From Hermatobates lingyangjiaoensis (lineage: Eukaryota > Arthropoda > Insecta > Hemiptera > Hermatobatidae), in NCBI GenBank assembly GCA_026182355.1, contig JAPFBL010000068.1, positions 7,725,001-7,789,000 of the forward strand: a DNA stretch of 64,000 nt. The letters run 5' to 3'. Position numbers and translations under genes: made by a program. The notes below the pieces were generated by a model. That model saw only the letters and a program-made list of their open reading frames with translations. It searched no databases and had not been told where the DNA came from. The number at the start of each line of letters is the position of its first letter. Position 1 is the first letter of the stretch. Shown piece by piece: positions 50,673-62,619 of the stretch.

Positions 50673-51677
50673 TTTGGTTAGACTTACTGCCCAGGCTTTT
50701 GTTGCTTACCCTTGTCATTTAGACCCTTCTCAATAGCACACCAAATCCTCTATTCCATTTCTTTCGGTTCGAGTATGACTCTGACAAAGATCAATTGTTT
50801 TGCTTGGAAGACCTTAGTCTCATTTCTGCATTTACTACTGTGGTTTCCCCATTAGTTTTTATTACATGTGTTCACTGTAAAATCTTTTTATATATATATA
50901 CACCTTACAAATAAACGAACACAATTACTGTTTGTAATTTTCTGTTGAACCGTCATCAGGAGAGTTGAGATAGGTCCACCAAGCGCACTTGTGACCAACA
51001 GTGTTGTCACATGTGTACCCGGTTCAAGTCAAATATGAAAAATTGACCGGGAATAAGGGAAGAGCTAAAAAATAGAAAGTGAAAATGAAGAAAATGAGGA
51101 AATATAAATAATAAAAACTTAAAAAATAAAAAGGAAGAAAATTAAGATGAAAATAACTGAAACTAAAGAAAATCCAGAAATATAAATAATTAATGCTTAA
51201 ATAATAATACTAATGAGGATGATTAGAATAAAGTAAAGTTGTATTAATTCAAAAAACTGGTTTGAATGCGCTTTGTAAACCAGGTCTAAACTTAAAAAGA
51301 TAGGGCTGTTTCAAATGGTTAGAGATTTTATTTATTTATTTATATTATTCCAATTTTTACAATTTGTATTAATACATTCTTTATTATGATTATTTTTATT
51401 TTCTTTTATTTTAAATTATTATTTATACAACTTTACGAAAAGAGAAAAGGCGAAATTTGTACAAGGCAAAAAGTGATTCCATATATTACCCCTGACCAAA
51501 ATTCCGAGATGAAGAAAAAAGTGTTTATTACTATTGTGGTCAAGAAAACAATACCTTATTACATATATATATATATATATATATATATACCATGATAAAC
51601 GAAAAACGGTCCGGCAGGACAAATAACAATTAAAATAAGCAGTGACACATAAACAGAAACACAACAAAGACTCACTT

Positions 51678-51716
51678 TTCAATATTTCGACCGTAATGGC
51701 GGTCGTCCTCAGGAGA
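51678..51716 (-). ncRNA. Hammerhead-like motif, left end of 2.65-kb palindrome
   Basis: Minus strand CTGAGGA, C, GACCG/CGGTC with CCATTA loop, GAA, ATAT, T. Mirror of 54188-54227. Confidence 0.55.
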
Positions 51717-51985
51717 AGAAGTGAATTGACGGAGGGACGACAGTCAACTGAAGAACTCACAGGGTGAGGGCTAAAGCAGTGCTGCCGCAAAGGAGACAAA
51801 TAAAAAAGGAACTAGGAAGTCGAGAGCAAAAATAAAAAAAAAAAAAATGTTTTTGAAAGGTAGAAAAAGGTTAAGAAAAGAAAAAATAAAGAAAATATAT
51901 AGAACAATTAAAAATAAAAAATAAAAAAATATTAAAAAAAAATAAATAAATAAAAAATAAATAAAAAAAATAAATAAATAAAAAA

Positions 51986-52870
51986 CTAACGATTTAAATT
52001 CAAGCCAGGTTTCGAGCGTGCCCCCAGGAGCCAAATGTGGGCTTCCTCAGAAGCTTTTAAAGTAACTTGTCTGTTATCACTGGGGACTTGTTTAAGAACT
52101 TGGACTGTGAAACAATCATTGAAACTGAGATGGTGGGAATTAGCGTGAGTGGCGACAGGGAGACTGCTGCGTTTACCAACCGAAAGCCTGTGATTATTCA
52201 TCCGAAGGTTCAGCATCGTAGATGCTAAACCAACGTAAAAAGCATCACATTGGGTGCATTTCAAGAGGTAAACGCAGTCAGTGGAGATACAGGAGGAAGG
52301 ACTGTGAATAGGGTAAGAATTAAGATTAGTTAGAGACTCAAATGAAGACCCAGAATCAACAATGGGACAGGTAAGACATCTCCGACGTCCACAACGTTGT
52401 AGGCCACCACTGCTTTGGGGATTCTGAATAAGTTTGCCGGCCCGGTGGGAAAAAATATTTGAGAGATTGGGGGCTCTTCTAAAGGAAATGCGGGGCAACT
52501 GGTTAAAAACTGAAACGGTAGAGGGGGAAGAGGAAAGGATAGGGTAAAGTTCTTTAATAAATTTTCTTAATTTATGGACACCAGGGAAATAATTTGTAAG
52601 AAGCGAAGCAGTAGTAGTGGGGTCTCTTCTGTTATTAGTGGAAAAGTTGACATTGGCAGGGATGATTCGGCTATTGATTAAATTGGGGGGATAACCACGC
52701 TGAGTGAATTTGCATTTAAGTTTTTGAAGATTAGTTTCCCGATCTTGGATATTATTACAGAGGCGATGAAGACGGATTGAAAGAGACCGCGGGATAGATT
52801 TTTTAATATGAGGAGGATGACAACTTTTGTAATGGAGGTAGTTTTGGGCGTTGGTGGGCTTAACGTGAAC
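51986..52870 (-). pseudogene. PLE C-terminal region, minus-strand copy
   Basis: Encodes the post-RT region from HVKPTNAQNYLHYKSCHPPH to the GIY-YIG domain and stop. It is the same protein segment as the plus-strand copy but starts ~54 codons later. The open frame extends upstream (to 52963) only through the antisense of the other copy. Confidence 0.85.
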
Positions 52871-53917
52871 ATCTTCCTTGTTTGGCAGCACGGCCAACAT
52901 CTTTTGGATTCTTTCATCACTTCCTTCGAAGCTTTCTCCACCTCTATCTCTTTCACACACCATTCCTCCCCCTACAACATAACTTTCTTAGATGTTGACA
53001 TCACTCTTAACAGTGGGACCTTCACGACGTCTGTTCACGTTAAGCCCACCAACGCCCAAAACTACCTCCATTACAAAAGTTGTCATCCTCCTCATATTAA
53101 AAAATCTATCCCGCGGTCTCTTTCAATCCGTCTTCATCGCCTCTGTAATAATATCCAAGATCGGGAAACTAATCTTCAAAAACTTAAATGCAAATTCACT
53201 CAGCGTGGTTATCCCCCCAATTTAATCAATAGCCGAATCATCCCTGCCAATGTCAACTTTTCCACTAATAACAGAAGAGACCCCACTACTACTGCTTCGC
53301 TTCTTACAAATTATTTCCCTGGTGTCCATAAATTAAGAAAATTTATTAAAGAACTTTACCCTATCCTTTCCTCTTCCCCCTCTACCGTTTCAGTTTTTAA
53401 CCAGTTGCCCCGCATTTCCTTTAGAAGAGCCCCCAATCTCTCAAATATTTTTTCCCACCGGGCCGGCAAACTTATTCAGAATCCCCAAAGCAGTGGTGGC
53501 CTACAACGTTGTGGACGTCGGAGATGTCTTACCTGTCCCATTGTTGATTCTGGGTCTTCATTTGAGTCTCTAACTAATCTTAATTCTTACCCTATTCACA
53601 GTCCTTCCTCCTGTATCTCCACTGACTGCGTTTACCTCTTGAAATGCACCCAATGTGATGCTTTTTACGTTGGTTTAGCATCTACGATGCTGAACCTACG
53701 GATGAATAATCACAGGCTTTCGGTTGGTAAACGCAGCAGTCTCCCTGTCGCCACTCACGCTAATTCCCACCATCTCAGTTTCAATGATTGTTTCACAGTC
53801 CAAGTTCTTAAACAAGTCCCCAGTGATAACAGACAAGTTACTTTAAAAGCTTCTGAGGAAGCCCACATTTGGCTCCTGGGGGCACGCTCGAAACCTGGCT
53901 TGAATTTAAATCGTTAG
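52871..53917 (+). pseudogene. PLE 3' half: end of RT, zinc cluster, GIY-YIG nuclease
   Basis: 348 codons plus TAG, fully open. It starts at IFLVWQHGQHLLDSF, just after the place where the RT catalytic YxDD would be. Then come NITFLDVDITL and VKPTNAQNYLHYKSCHP (RT C-terminal blocks), an RCGRRRCLTCP cysteine cluster, CVYLLKCTQCDAFYVGLAST (GIY-YIG), LRMNNHR, ATHANSHHLSF and EEAHIWLLGARSKPGLNLNR. The truncated 5' end removes the RT active site, so it cannot self-copy, although the nuclease part is intact. The cysteine cluster before GIY-YIG is a PLE feature. No ATG of its own precedes the PLE part. Confidence 0.9.
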
Positions 53918-54187
53918 TTTTTTATTTATTTATTTTTTTTATTTATTTTTTATTTATTTATTTTTTTTTTAATATTTTTTTATTTTTTATTTTTAATTGT
54001 TCTATATATTTTCTTTATTTTTTCTTTTCTTAACCTTTTTCTACCTTTCAAAAACATTTTTTTTTTTTTTTATTTTTGCTCTCGACTTCCTAGTTCCTTT
54101 TTTATTTGTCTCCTTTGCGGCAGCACTGCTTTAGCCCTCACCCTGTGAGTTCTTCAGTTGACTGTCGTCCCTCCGTCAATTCACTTC

Positions 54188-54227
54188 TTCTCCTGAGGAC
54201 GACCGCCATTACGGTCGAAATATTGAA
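54188..54227 (+). ncRNA. Hammerhead-like motif, right end of 2.65-kb palindrome
   Basis: CTGAGGA (54193-54199), C, stem II of five pairs GACCG/CGGTC, GAA, ATAT, T. Stem I is partial (TTCTC with GAAAAG). It lies 276 bp after the PLE stop codon. Confidence 0.55.
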
Positions 54228-54279
54228 AAGTGAGTCTTTGTTGTGTTTCTGTTTATGTGTCACTGCTTATTTTAATTGG

Positions 54280-54314
<35 letters not shown>

Positions 54315-54329
54315 TATATATAATAACAA

Positions 54330-54545
54330 AACTAAAGTTTATCGGAACTTGGTCGTTCTTCAGGTTCAAATTAAACTATCATTGCCAACGTTTCAGTTTT
54401 TATTTAAAACCTTTTTCATAGTCAGAAGTATAAACTTTGAAACAGAAAAACTAAGTATTACATTACAAATTATTTTACAAAGAAAAATAGTCTGTGAATT
54501 TCAACAACTGTCTAGTTTCAATGAAGACGTGACACTTAATGTGTA
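54330..54545. repeat. PLE end fragment, single arm
   Basis: Matches the left arm of 46305-46493 (AACAAAACTAAAGTTTATCG, CAACGTTTCAGTTTTTATTT, AGTCTGTGAATTTCAACAAC) without its inverted partner. The open frame across it is not conserved. Confidence 0.65.
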
Positions 54546-54600
54546 TACATAAGGATATATATATTATACTTAAGGTTATATATATTATATATAAGGTAGG

Positions 54601-54644
<44 letters not shown>

Positions 54645-54645
<1 letters not shown>

Positions 54646-54790
54646 ATCAAAGAACAATATGAAATGGGAAAACAAGACTAAGATCTTTCAAATGTAACAA
54701 GCGGTCTTCGTCAGAGTCAAAAACCCAACTTTTGAAAGATCTTAGTCTTGTTTTCCCATTTCATATTGTGCTTTGATCATTGATTGTTAT
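54645..54790. repeat. Small palindrome of the 46.0-kb type
   Basis: GATCAAAGAACAATATGAAA and its complement at the tips, with AAACAAGACTAAGATCTTTC inside. The minus-strand core (54676-54718) keeps CTGACGA and AGATCT but stem II is altered (AAATGT). The plus arm has lost the core and keeps only AAGATCTTAGTC. Confidence 0.65.
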
Positions 54791-54813
54791 TTCACGTGTT
54801 TATGTGAAATCTT

Positions 54814-54865
<52 letters not shown>

Positions 54866-54869
54866 CACC

Positions 54870-56765
54870 TTATTAACAAGCCATTATACACCAAAATCAT
54901 ACAACTCTTTGTATATGTCAAATAAAACATTTCCCAAATTATATTGAGCCTGTTTTTCCATTTACGTTACTTTTTGAACAAGGTGTAATTAAACTAATCA
55001 GACATATTTTTATTAGTAGTAAGAAAATTAGTAGTTTTTTGCGTCAGTGGTTTCAAGCTGTAGATCTAACGGATGTCCTGCATCTCTCTTTCTTGAATGA
55101 CCACGAGTTTCCCATTTCAGTATCCCTTACTATCGCGTGTTAAGCAAACGGCTCGTTCGTGTCCTAGCATTTCATCATGTATGGGAATCCAATTAGCAAT
55201 GATTTTTTCACCTAGGAGCTATATCTGTATTTTGATATAGTAAAAATTTCACTTCAAATAGTATTTACACTTTTGGGCATAAAATATGGAATCAAATATA
55301 TGAGTTCAATGGATTAAAAATCTAATTCAACATATAATAATTTTATTATATTCGTTGAATTATCATTTCTTGAAGTTATGATGTGGCATTATCTCCATTT
55401 CCTAAAATTAGATAGAATAGTACTTGTTAAAATTGAATTGGAACCCAAGAGCATATACTAATATGATTGCTACATTTTCCTACGTTAGCGAAATGTATGA
55501 CAACAAAATCATAGAAGGTATCATACCTCAGAAAATATAAAAATAAGCATATGAAAATATTGAGTATCAAAGAACGAATACATAGTGAAAAAAAATAGGG
55601 AATTTTTTTATCAAGAAAAAAGTTACAACCGACATTTTTGTAAAAAACTGTCAATTAGTTCCTTGACAAGATACGCAAAAATTATATTTACAAATCCATT
55701 TACAGTAGACCAATAGGTCACGTTGCCGTCATGAGTTTGCCCCTAACTCGCTGACTTTAAGTATAGTTACATACAGGGCATACAAAGTTATATATAATTC
55801 GTTAAGAGATTATATCAAACTAACAAAAACATGTGGAAAAAACGTCTGCGTGTTTGATGACTCACCTTTATCATTTCTAGCTAAAGTTGGGTAATTACAC
55901 ACATCTAATGTATTCAGGTATCGAGCAAAACTCATTAATTGCACTTCTTTACTAAAAATCAGTGGAATATAAATGGATGGTCAGTGACACTCACTTAATT
56001 TTATTTAATTTAATGATAATTTAATAATTCCAGAAGCTAATGGTCTCAGCTGCTGATGACTGAGTGCAGTAGTATCTGATGGGCAATCTGTTAGGGCACA
56101 GGTGGCAGAAGGAATCAATACAGACTACTTTTAAAACAGTTTAGTTAAGTGTATGTTAATTTTTACGTTCACCTGTCACCTGTAACAAGCAATTAAAATG
56201 ACTGATATCATTATCAAGAGGTCAATGGCCCCAATAGCCTCTCACGTTTGATGGAAATCGCAGCCTCTTCAGGAGTCTGGTTCTACCCAATGATTTTGGT
56301 GTCAATGTCTGATGCACTCCAAGAGCTGGTAAAAATAGAGTCATCAGTCTCTCAGATCTCCGGATGACCATTCATCTCATGACTTCCAACGCTTCCGAAA
56401 TAAACAACCGGCCTGTGTGAATTGCCATTCAACAAATTTTACAGGCGATCCACTATTTTAAAACCCCTATCTTTCCCACTACAATTACTAATCTCGGTAT
56501 GTTAAAACTTTTTCGCTCTATCACTTTTCAAAAGATCTTATCCAAAGTCAGGAATACAAGACTAATCATGTTATAAACGTTATCTTTCAGTTACTGAAAG
56601 ATGGGTTACCTTAACTGACGAAACACAAAAACGATGCCGTGACAGTAGACACATTCGACAGTACATTCACATCAACTGCAACATTGTTGGCTGAAATACA
56701 CCAAAAGAATATAATGTTCTGGTTGCATCTATTAACAGCTCTCAACAATAGACCTAGTTAGAGTG
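54870..56765. other. Intergenic stretch, no gene recognised
   Basis: AT-rich with a mixed-composition part at 56200-56700. That part was read in all frames and looked like old transposon coding with stops, family unknown. No exon or repeat termini supported. Confidence 0.35.
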
Positions 56766-56769
56766 AGGA

Positions 56770-57644
56770 CAGCTTGTCCTCACTTAACGAATTACACGTT
56801 TATCGACTGCTCGGACTTACGACGCGTCGAAAAAATAAAAAAAAAATATTTTTACCCTTCTAGATACAATGTTTTTGGGCTTATCGGTATCGATAACGAG
56901 TCACACTGGCAGATAACGTGGGCAGACTGACCGCCGCCACGCATTCCCTCGGGTTTACAATCCACCTCTCGGCGTGACCTGATGCTGCTCTAGTCTCACA
57001 CCAGTAGGCAGCCAGCACACGGACGCTACTGCATTTCCTCTCATTACAACTGTATTTTTCGTGTAAGTTTTGCATTCCACAGCAGATGATGCTTCCAAAA
57101 AGAAAGATCACTTCTTCAGCCACAGGTAGCGTTAAGAAACGGAATGTTATTCATCTTGAGGCGAAAATGAAGATCTCTAATGACTATAAAGGAGGTAAAA
57201 AAGCGAAGGATATGGGACTTGCTGCGGGAATGGCTCATTCTGCCGCCTCTGCTATTTTGATGGATAAAGAGAAAGCGAAAGAGGCAGTCAAAGCATCAAC
57301 GGGCTTCAATGGAATCATCACAAGACCACGGGAAGGCTTCATTCACGAGATGGAAAAGTTACTGGCGATTTGTTTTGACGACTAGATTTAAAAAAAAAAT
57401 GCCAATTAGTCTTTTAATCGTTCAAACAAAGACACGTAGTATGTAGTACTAAACATGTATAAGGTGCAGAGGTGACAGTAAAACAATACCTGGGATTGCT
57501 TGATACAAAAGAACTACTAGCACAGTACCATGCTCTTGAAATACGCTACCGTAATGTTGATAAGGGATCATTTCGCTTAGCGACCAAATCATTTAACGAG
57601 CTGGTCGTTGGAACGAAACCCCGTCGTTAAGTGAGGACAGGGTG
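56770..57644 (+). mobile_element. Internally deleted pogo/Tigger-type transposon
   Basis: Terminal inverted repeats TGTCCTCACTTAACGA at the left (56775-56790) and TCGTTAAGTGAGGACA at the right (57624-57639). The ~870-bp element keeps only the 5' part of the transposase gene followed by ~260 bp ending at the right repeat. A clear TA duplication was not resolved. Confidence 0.7.
57086..57385 (+). pseudogene. Tigger-like transposase N-terminus
   Basis: 99 codons (the second Met at 57089 is the more natural start): MLPKRKITSSATGSVKKR, VIHLEAKMKISNDYKGGKK, AHSAASAIL and KEAVKASTGFNGIITRPRE, then TAG. This is the CENP-B/psq-type DNA-binding region of Tigger elements, with altered helix residues. 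The DDE catalytic part is deleted. Confidence 0.8.
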
Positions 57645-58609
57645 CAGACCAAAGTATACAACCTGATAGTATTAGCTGAACCAATTCCGAATTTATTAAC
57701 TATATAGCTGATATTCACAGCTAGATTTAACGTTACTGGTAAAAACATTTCCATCCCGTCCCGGTGCCACGGCTCTCTTGATAAATAATATCATGTCACT
57801 ATAATATAGGAAGGAAACATAGTATCAGTATAATCTTAGTTTTTTATCTCAGTTTTAATGTACAAAATCAGGATTCCAAGTATTTACAAACAAAAAGAGA
57901 TGTTCAAATGTTTACAGGCTTTAGGTCATATTAAAAACTGATGTTATCCATAAATTAAATGTAATAGGCATTACTGCAGCAAATTTTGTTCAGTTGACTT
58001 AATTATTTTAATTTCGTTCAACATTTATAGCTATATTTTTCACAGTCTACGCTGCCAAAAAACGGTTTGTGAATACATTCGAGAAGTAAATATTTACAAT
58101 GAAAAATAGATCGGACTCGAGTAGTCATTGTCCCAGTAGTTTCAAATAGGTAGGTTGATTGAAGCTAAGTAGGTTTGGTTGAAGTGTTCGTTCCATAAGA
58201 GAAAACTTAGGCCATAAACTCACCCCTTGTGATACCACAAATAACGATTGGGCTATTCTCCCTCTCACTAGTCCACTTGAACCATCCCGAGAGAAAATAA
58301 ACTAGATTAGATCCCTGATACTACCAGTGGAAGCTCTCACAATTGTCAATGAAGTACTCTCCTAATGCCGCTTTCCTTCTTTAAGCCAGACCAGGACTTT
58401 GACAAAGAAAGGAAGAAACAGATTTCTCCTCTTCATCGCTTAGGCATGTCCTACAGATGTCCCTTACCTCTAAACTCACCATAATAATATTGGTTACATT
58501 TTTTTTCTACTCTTAGAAGTTCATTAGTCCTGTATTTCCACTAAAGGCCAAAGTTACTTAGAAATGAAACACTTATCTTCCCTGGTTCATCTTTGGTTTA
58601 CACGGTCAC

Positions 58610-59050
58610 TAATATTTTGACAAACCCGGAGTTTGCACGTGCAAAAGTGGACACCCAGGATGATACAGGATATCCTGTGTCGAAAGAAGGGTGCCATATT
58701 GGGCAAGTTCATCAGCCTTGCAGTTGTCTATTATGTTGCAGTATACCGGTACTCAAATGAGACTAACTTTTGACCTCTAAGACAACTTATCTAAGGGACT
58801 TTTATGTTTAAGAGTACCTCAGACGTAGTGTAAACTCCCTTAAAAGATTTGATAGTGGCTAGACTATCCAAAAAACTCTGGATATAATTATCTCGTGGGA
58901 AGTTACGACTAATAGGCGCTTTATCGCTTCCATAATAGCAATGACCTCTACCTGAAACACTACAGTGGTCAGGCAATCGCAATCTAAAAGTCATGCTCCA
59001 ATCAAGTAATTCCGAAAAGATACCTCCGCCGACCTTCCATCCTGAGATTG
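58610..59050 (-). pseudogene. LINE RNase H domain relic (R1/I type)
   Basis: Minus strand WSMTFRLRLPDHCSV, then in a shifted frame VEVIAIMEAIKR, then SFLDSLATIKSFK, and NCKADELAQYGTLLSTQDI. LPDHCSVFQ-type, DS.ATIKS and N.KADELA..GT are hallmark blocks of the RNase H domain in arthropod R1/I-type LINEs. At least one frame change and a stop show decay. Confidence 0.7.
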
Positions 59051-59651
59051 ATCAGGAGGTCTATTTTCAAGTAACAATCACAAGTGTTCTAAAGGAGTTC
59101 TGATTATACTTGGTACAACAGACAGTGATTAGCTTATTTGTAATCACAATTTGCACTGATATGCCAAAGAATATCAGTTTTTTTTTTCATTTTAATTAAA
59201 GTAACTTTAAATGTCAATGTACAAAGTTGTCAATAGAATACAAAAATATTATTAATATTAACTATTTAAAGGGCAAAATTACTCATTTCACATCATTTCT
59301 TAAAGTAGAAATATAGCCAATTTTCAAATATTACACATTACTTCCTTCAGGTTATCAAATAAAAAATATATGATCGAAAATTCTTATTCACAATCGAAAT
59401 AGTGGACACACAACCTCTATTTTGAAAGAGTTAAGGATTACGTATGGGATTCCTCATCAAGCATGCGTTTAGACCAACTGGCCATGATGTTGGTTTCCAT
59501 AACACTTTTTTCTATATAATGATATAGTAAAAGAAGTTGCATAATTATCACAAAATTCTCTTATCAAAAAATTTTCAAAAGTTAAGGAGCGAAAGTATAT
59601 TTTTGAAGGAATATATATATAATCAAACCACAATAAGAAATGGGAATACAA

Positions 59652-59694
59652 AACTAAGATCTTTCAACCGTAACAAGCGGTCTTCGTCAGAGTA
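59652..59694 (-). ncRNA. Hammerhead-like motif, AGAUCU class
   Basis: Minus strand TACT, CTGACGA, A, GACCG/CGGTT, GAA, AGATCT, T, AGTT. Core and stems II and III are intact; stem I has three pairs. It sits in a half-palindrome inserted into the LINE relic (59610-59790). Confidence 0.55.
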
Positions 59695-59819
59695 AAAAAG
59701 CCTAACTCAGTTGGGTTTGATCATTGATTGCTATTTCACGTGTTTATGTGAAATCTTTTTATCTATATATATATATACATATATATATTTTAATTAGTTT
59801 TATTAAAATTATTAAGTGG

Positions 59820-60060
59820 ATTTTAAAACCAGCTTGGGTTTCAATGGTGTTGCCAAAGGATTTGGTAAGTGGGCCTCAATAAGAGGAACACGAACATTGA
59901 AATCTCCAACCGTTATCTATTGTGGCGCAATTAGCCTTGCCTGCAATAAACTCTAAATTGCCTCGTCATTATCATTCAGTTCCATGATTATATACAAACT
60001 GACTGCGCTAGTAAACGAATAGTCGTTACATCCATACCACCATCTTCCCCTAAAATCCTA
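59820..60060 (-). pseudogene. LINE endonuclease domain relic
   Basis: Minus strand shows a frame with ITVGDFNVRVPLIEAHLPN, resembling the GDFN block of LINE apurinic-type endonucleases, preceded by broken coding (SAVSLYIIMELN). Same strand as the RNase H relic at 58.6-59.05 kb, so probably the same element with its RT region deleted. Confidence 0.5.
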
Positions 60061-60889
60061 TTTTCTTCTTTTTTGAAAATTCAATGTCATAATGTGTTAT
60101 CTAATTACTAGATCAATTGAGGAATAATTACTTCCAGAGTCCCAGATTCGGACGTTCAAGCTAGGTGAAGGCCTCTTTCATATCATTCTAATTTAAAAGA
60201 GTACACTCACAACAACAAAACACAGTACAGAATAATAACAGTTCTAAACAAAATAATTATTTTATTTTGACAAAACTGTTTTATAACGGTATGTACATAC
60301 TTTCATAATGTTCATTTTCTATTATATTTAAAAATGTTTGCATCAAATTTGCTTAGCAATCAACATTTTTACAGCCAATCAGGAAACATAAATACATATA
60401 CATTATTATGTGAAAAAGTCAAAGAATGATGTTCATGGTTACAATGACATTCGAAAAGAGAGTCATTTTTCCAAAGTTAAATCTAAAACTGAACTTATAA
60501 AAGGTGAGCAGAAATAAAGATATAATAAATTAATTACACGATGCATGTAATTCAAACGCATACAGAAAGATAAACACCTGTCTACCAGAAAATGAGGAGA
60601 CGAAAATTGTGGAGTGTGTTTCTAGGATGAGTAAAGAGAACCAGTAATGTGAATTTATGAAGATATCTTCATATTTATAAAATGAGATAATGACCTGATG
60701 ATTTATGGTGTAAAACTAGTTTGAAGTACTAATAGAATAAATCTGTCATTGAAGTGGAAAAAATGTAATAATTTCTATTGACCCGCTGTCTCTTTCCTCC
60801 ATTCTGGCATGCGCATATGTACTCCACAATTCACATCACTACTTCTTTATAAACTTAACTCCTATTACTAACATTGTTGAGGGTTACCT

Positions 60890-61080
60890 GGTCTAAAAAT
60901 TCAACAACTTAATTTAATGTTCCGAAAAATTTATATTTTCATCGTCAGGGTTGCAGCCGAGTAATTTGCTAAAGTAAGTCAGTATGTTTATTGTCACCGG
61001 CTGGTTAACTACTACGCTCAAACCCTGACAATAAAAATATACATTTTTCGGATCGTTGAATTTTTAAACTAGTCGATCTT
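60890..61080. repeat. Fold-back with ~75-bp diverged arms
   Basis: AATTCAACAAC...GTTCCGAAAAATTTATATTT, CGTCAGGGTT and, on the right, AACCCTGACA...ATATACATTTTTCGGATCGTT with GAATTTTTAAAC. The minus left arm holds CTGACGATGAAAATATAAAT followed by TTTTCGGAAC, a hammerhead-like core with GAAC instead of GAAA. Confidence 0.55.
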
Positions 61081-61488
61081 CAAAAATTTTAGCAGTAGGA
61101 GGTAAGTAATGTTCACTTATAATAAATATGAGATGAAATAATAATCTATGTTCTACTTTATAGAATCAAGTTTTATCATTTTCAGTTTTTGATTTGATCT
61201 GAACAACACAGGTTCAAAGCACTCTTCTCATAAAAAAATTCTTCGATGGAAAGTTTTCTTTGACTTTTCTTTGGCATACAACTTCTCTCAAGCAAATACA
61301 ACATTATGATTTTGTAACAGAACAAGAAATATACATACGAGTATATCATTTGAAAATAGACAAATCACTGGATCTACTACTTCCGACTTTGTAAATGGTA
61401 ACTGACATATTTTTTTATTAAAGCTCTGCTTGTAACAGTTTTGTGCAGAAAGAATTTCATTCTCTTAACAACACAGATAAGTGTAATT

Positions 61489-61494
61489 TTTATT
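61489..61494 (-). terminator. Poly(A) signal of the oxidoreductase gene
   Basis: TTTATT on the plus strand is AATAAA on the minus strand, about 74 bp beyond the stop codon. Confidence 0.5.
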
Positions 61495-61567
61495 TCCATT
61501 ACACTTTTTAATGTGGTTTACATGATGCACATAAATATTACAAAAATAACTATAAAACAATATAAAT

Positions 61568-61684
61568 TCAAGGCGAACTTTTGATTTCAGCAACGAGTTT
61601 TCCTCTACGATGTCCTTGATTCATCAGTTCAAAGGCTTGCGGCATATCATTGAAGTCAAATACTTTTTCAACTATTGCTTTAAT
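61568..61684 (-). CDS. Last exon of an RTN4IP1-like oxidoreductase
   Basis: A T-rich acceptor (TTTTTTTTTTTAG) precedes 38 codons: IKAIVEKVFDFNDMPQAFEL, MNQGHRRGKLVAEI, then KSSP and TGA. The pattern (K.(I/V)(V/I)...F.F...P.AFE....GH.RGK.V) is the C-terminal signature of medium-chain zinc-type/quinone oxidoreductases. H-R-RGK after the Gly fits RTN4IP1-like mitochondrial reductases, but a general quinone oxidoreductase is possible. Upstream exons should lie beyond 61685; none was found before the window ends. Confidence 0.75.
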   Translation of the reverse strand: MKAIVEKVFDFNDMPQAFELMNQGHRRGKLVAEIKSSP

Positions 61685-62619
61685 CTAAAAAAAAAAATAA
61701 ATAAATAAAAATAAAATCATAATGTTTGTAAAAATTTAGGTTAGCATTATAAAAAATATTATAATTGCCTTAGTAGTATTGCTCAAGTTAGTTAATTTGA
61801 CTTGATTAATCAAAAACTAACGTTACTGGTATTCAAAAGATTTTTTATTTTTGGAATTCATAACATCATGTTCTGTCTTAACAGAAGTATCACAGTTATG
61901 TTTAGATCGGTTATGGAATTCTTCATTTATAGAATAAAAAAAAATGATTAATTAAAATGTTTAGCAGTACAGAATTATTCTAGTATTAGCTTTTCCATCT
62001 TACACATCAGAGCAGATGTGGTCAAATAGTTAGCAATTATAGGTGAAAATAATACCAAAGGTCACTAGTTCCTTTGAAAGAAGTGTTCATAAGTTATTTT
62101 CAAAATTTCTGCATTCATTTTAAAATATAATTCAGCTGAACATTTATAAAACAGTCAATATTATACTCCTCAATTTTAGAAATACAAAAGAGCCTGTAAA
62201 AGTGTGCTTTTAATTTTTCTATGTTTCTTCACATACATTGAACTCATTTGTCCGTTTCGAATCGTATTTTCATTGAAAAAGTGTTAACAAATACAAGCTA
62301 ACTCCATTAGACCAACCAACACGAAGGGATTAACTGAAATTTTGGGAATTCTGTGATATTCCATATTTGGAAATAAGAGCATAATCATCATTACTTACAT
62401 ATTTAATATTACAATATTTTAAATTACCACTATTTTTCATAGTTCATCCTTTTTACTGATTATCTATAACATATATTGAAAAGTATATTTTTTGGTCTTA
62501 GAAAAATGGCTGACAAAACAATATTAATGAGTGTCTCCAACAGATGTTTACAATGATGCAACTTCAGTCAATGTGGTTTCTTCTGAAACTTCGATCTACA
62601 TTCTGACGCTTTCTCAAAA

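Larger units (their letters stand above)
51629..54276. repeat. 2.65-kb PLE palindrome, ~1.24-kb arms
   Basis: Left arm 51629-52870 and right arm 53033-54276 are reverse complements, with a 162-bp spacer. Their translated parts are identical over the ~279 shared residues, and both AT-rich 3' UTRs match closely. The spacer belongs to the plus-strand copy. Ends lie beside (TA)n on both sides. A transcript through it would fold into an exceptionally long hairpin. Confidence 0.9.

Noticed and set aside
52808..52870. Start of the long plus open frame (MRRMTTFVMEVV...)
   Set aside because: This stretch is the antisense of the other PLE copy; real PLE coding starts at 52871.
56200..56760. Mixed-composition stretch that might encode gag or pol of an LTR element
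   Set aside because: Stops in all frames and no protease, RT or zinc-knuckle motif could be found.
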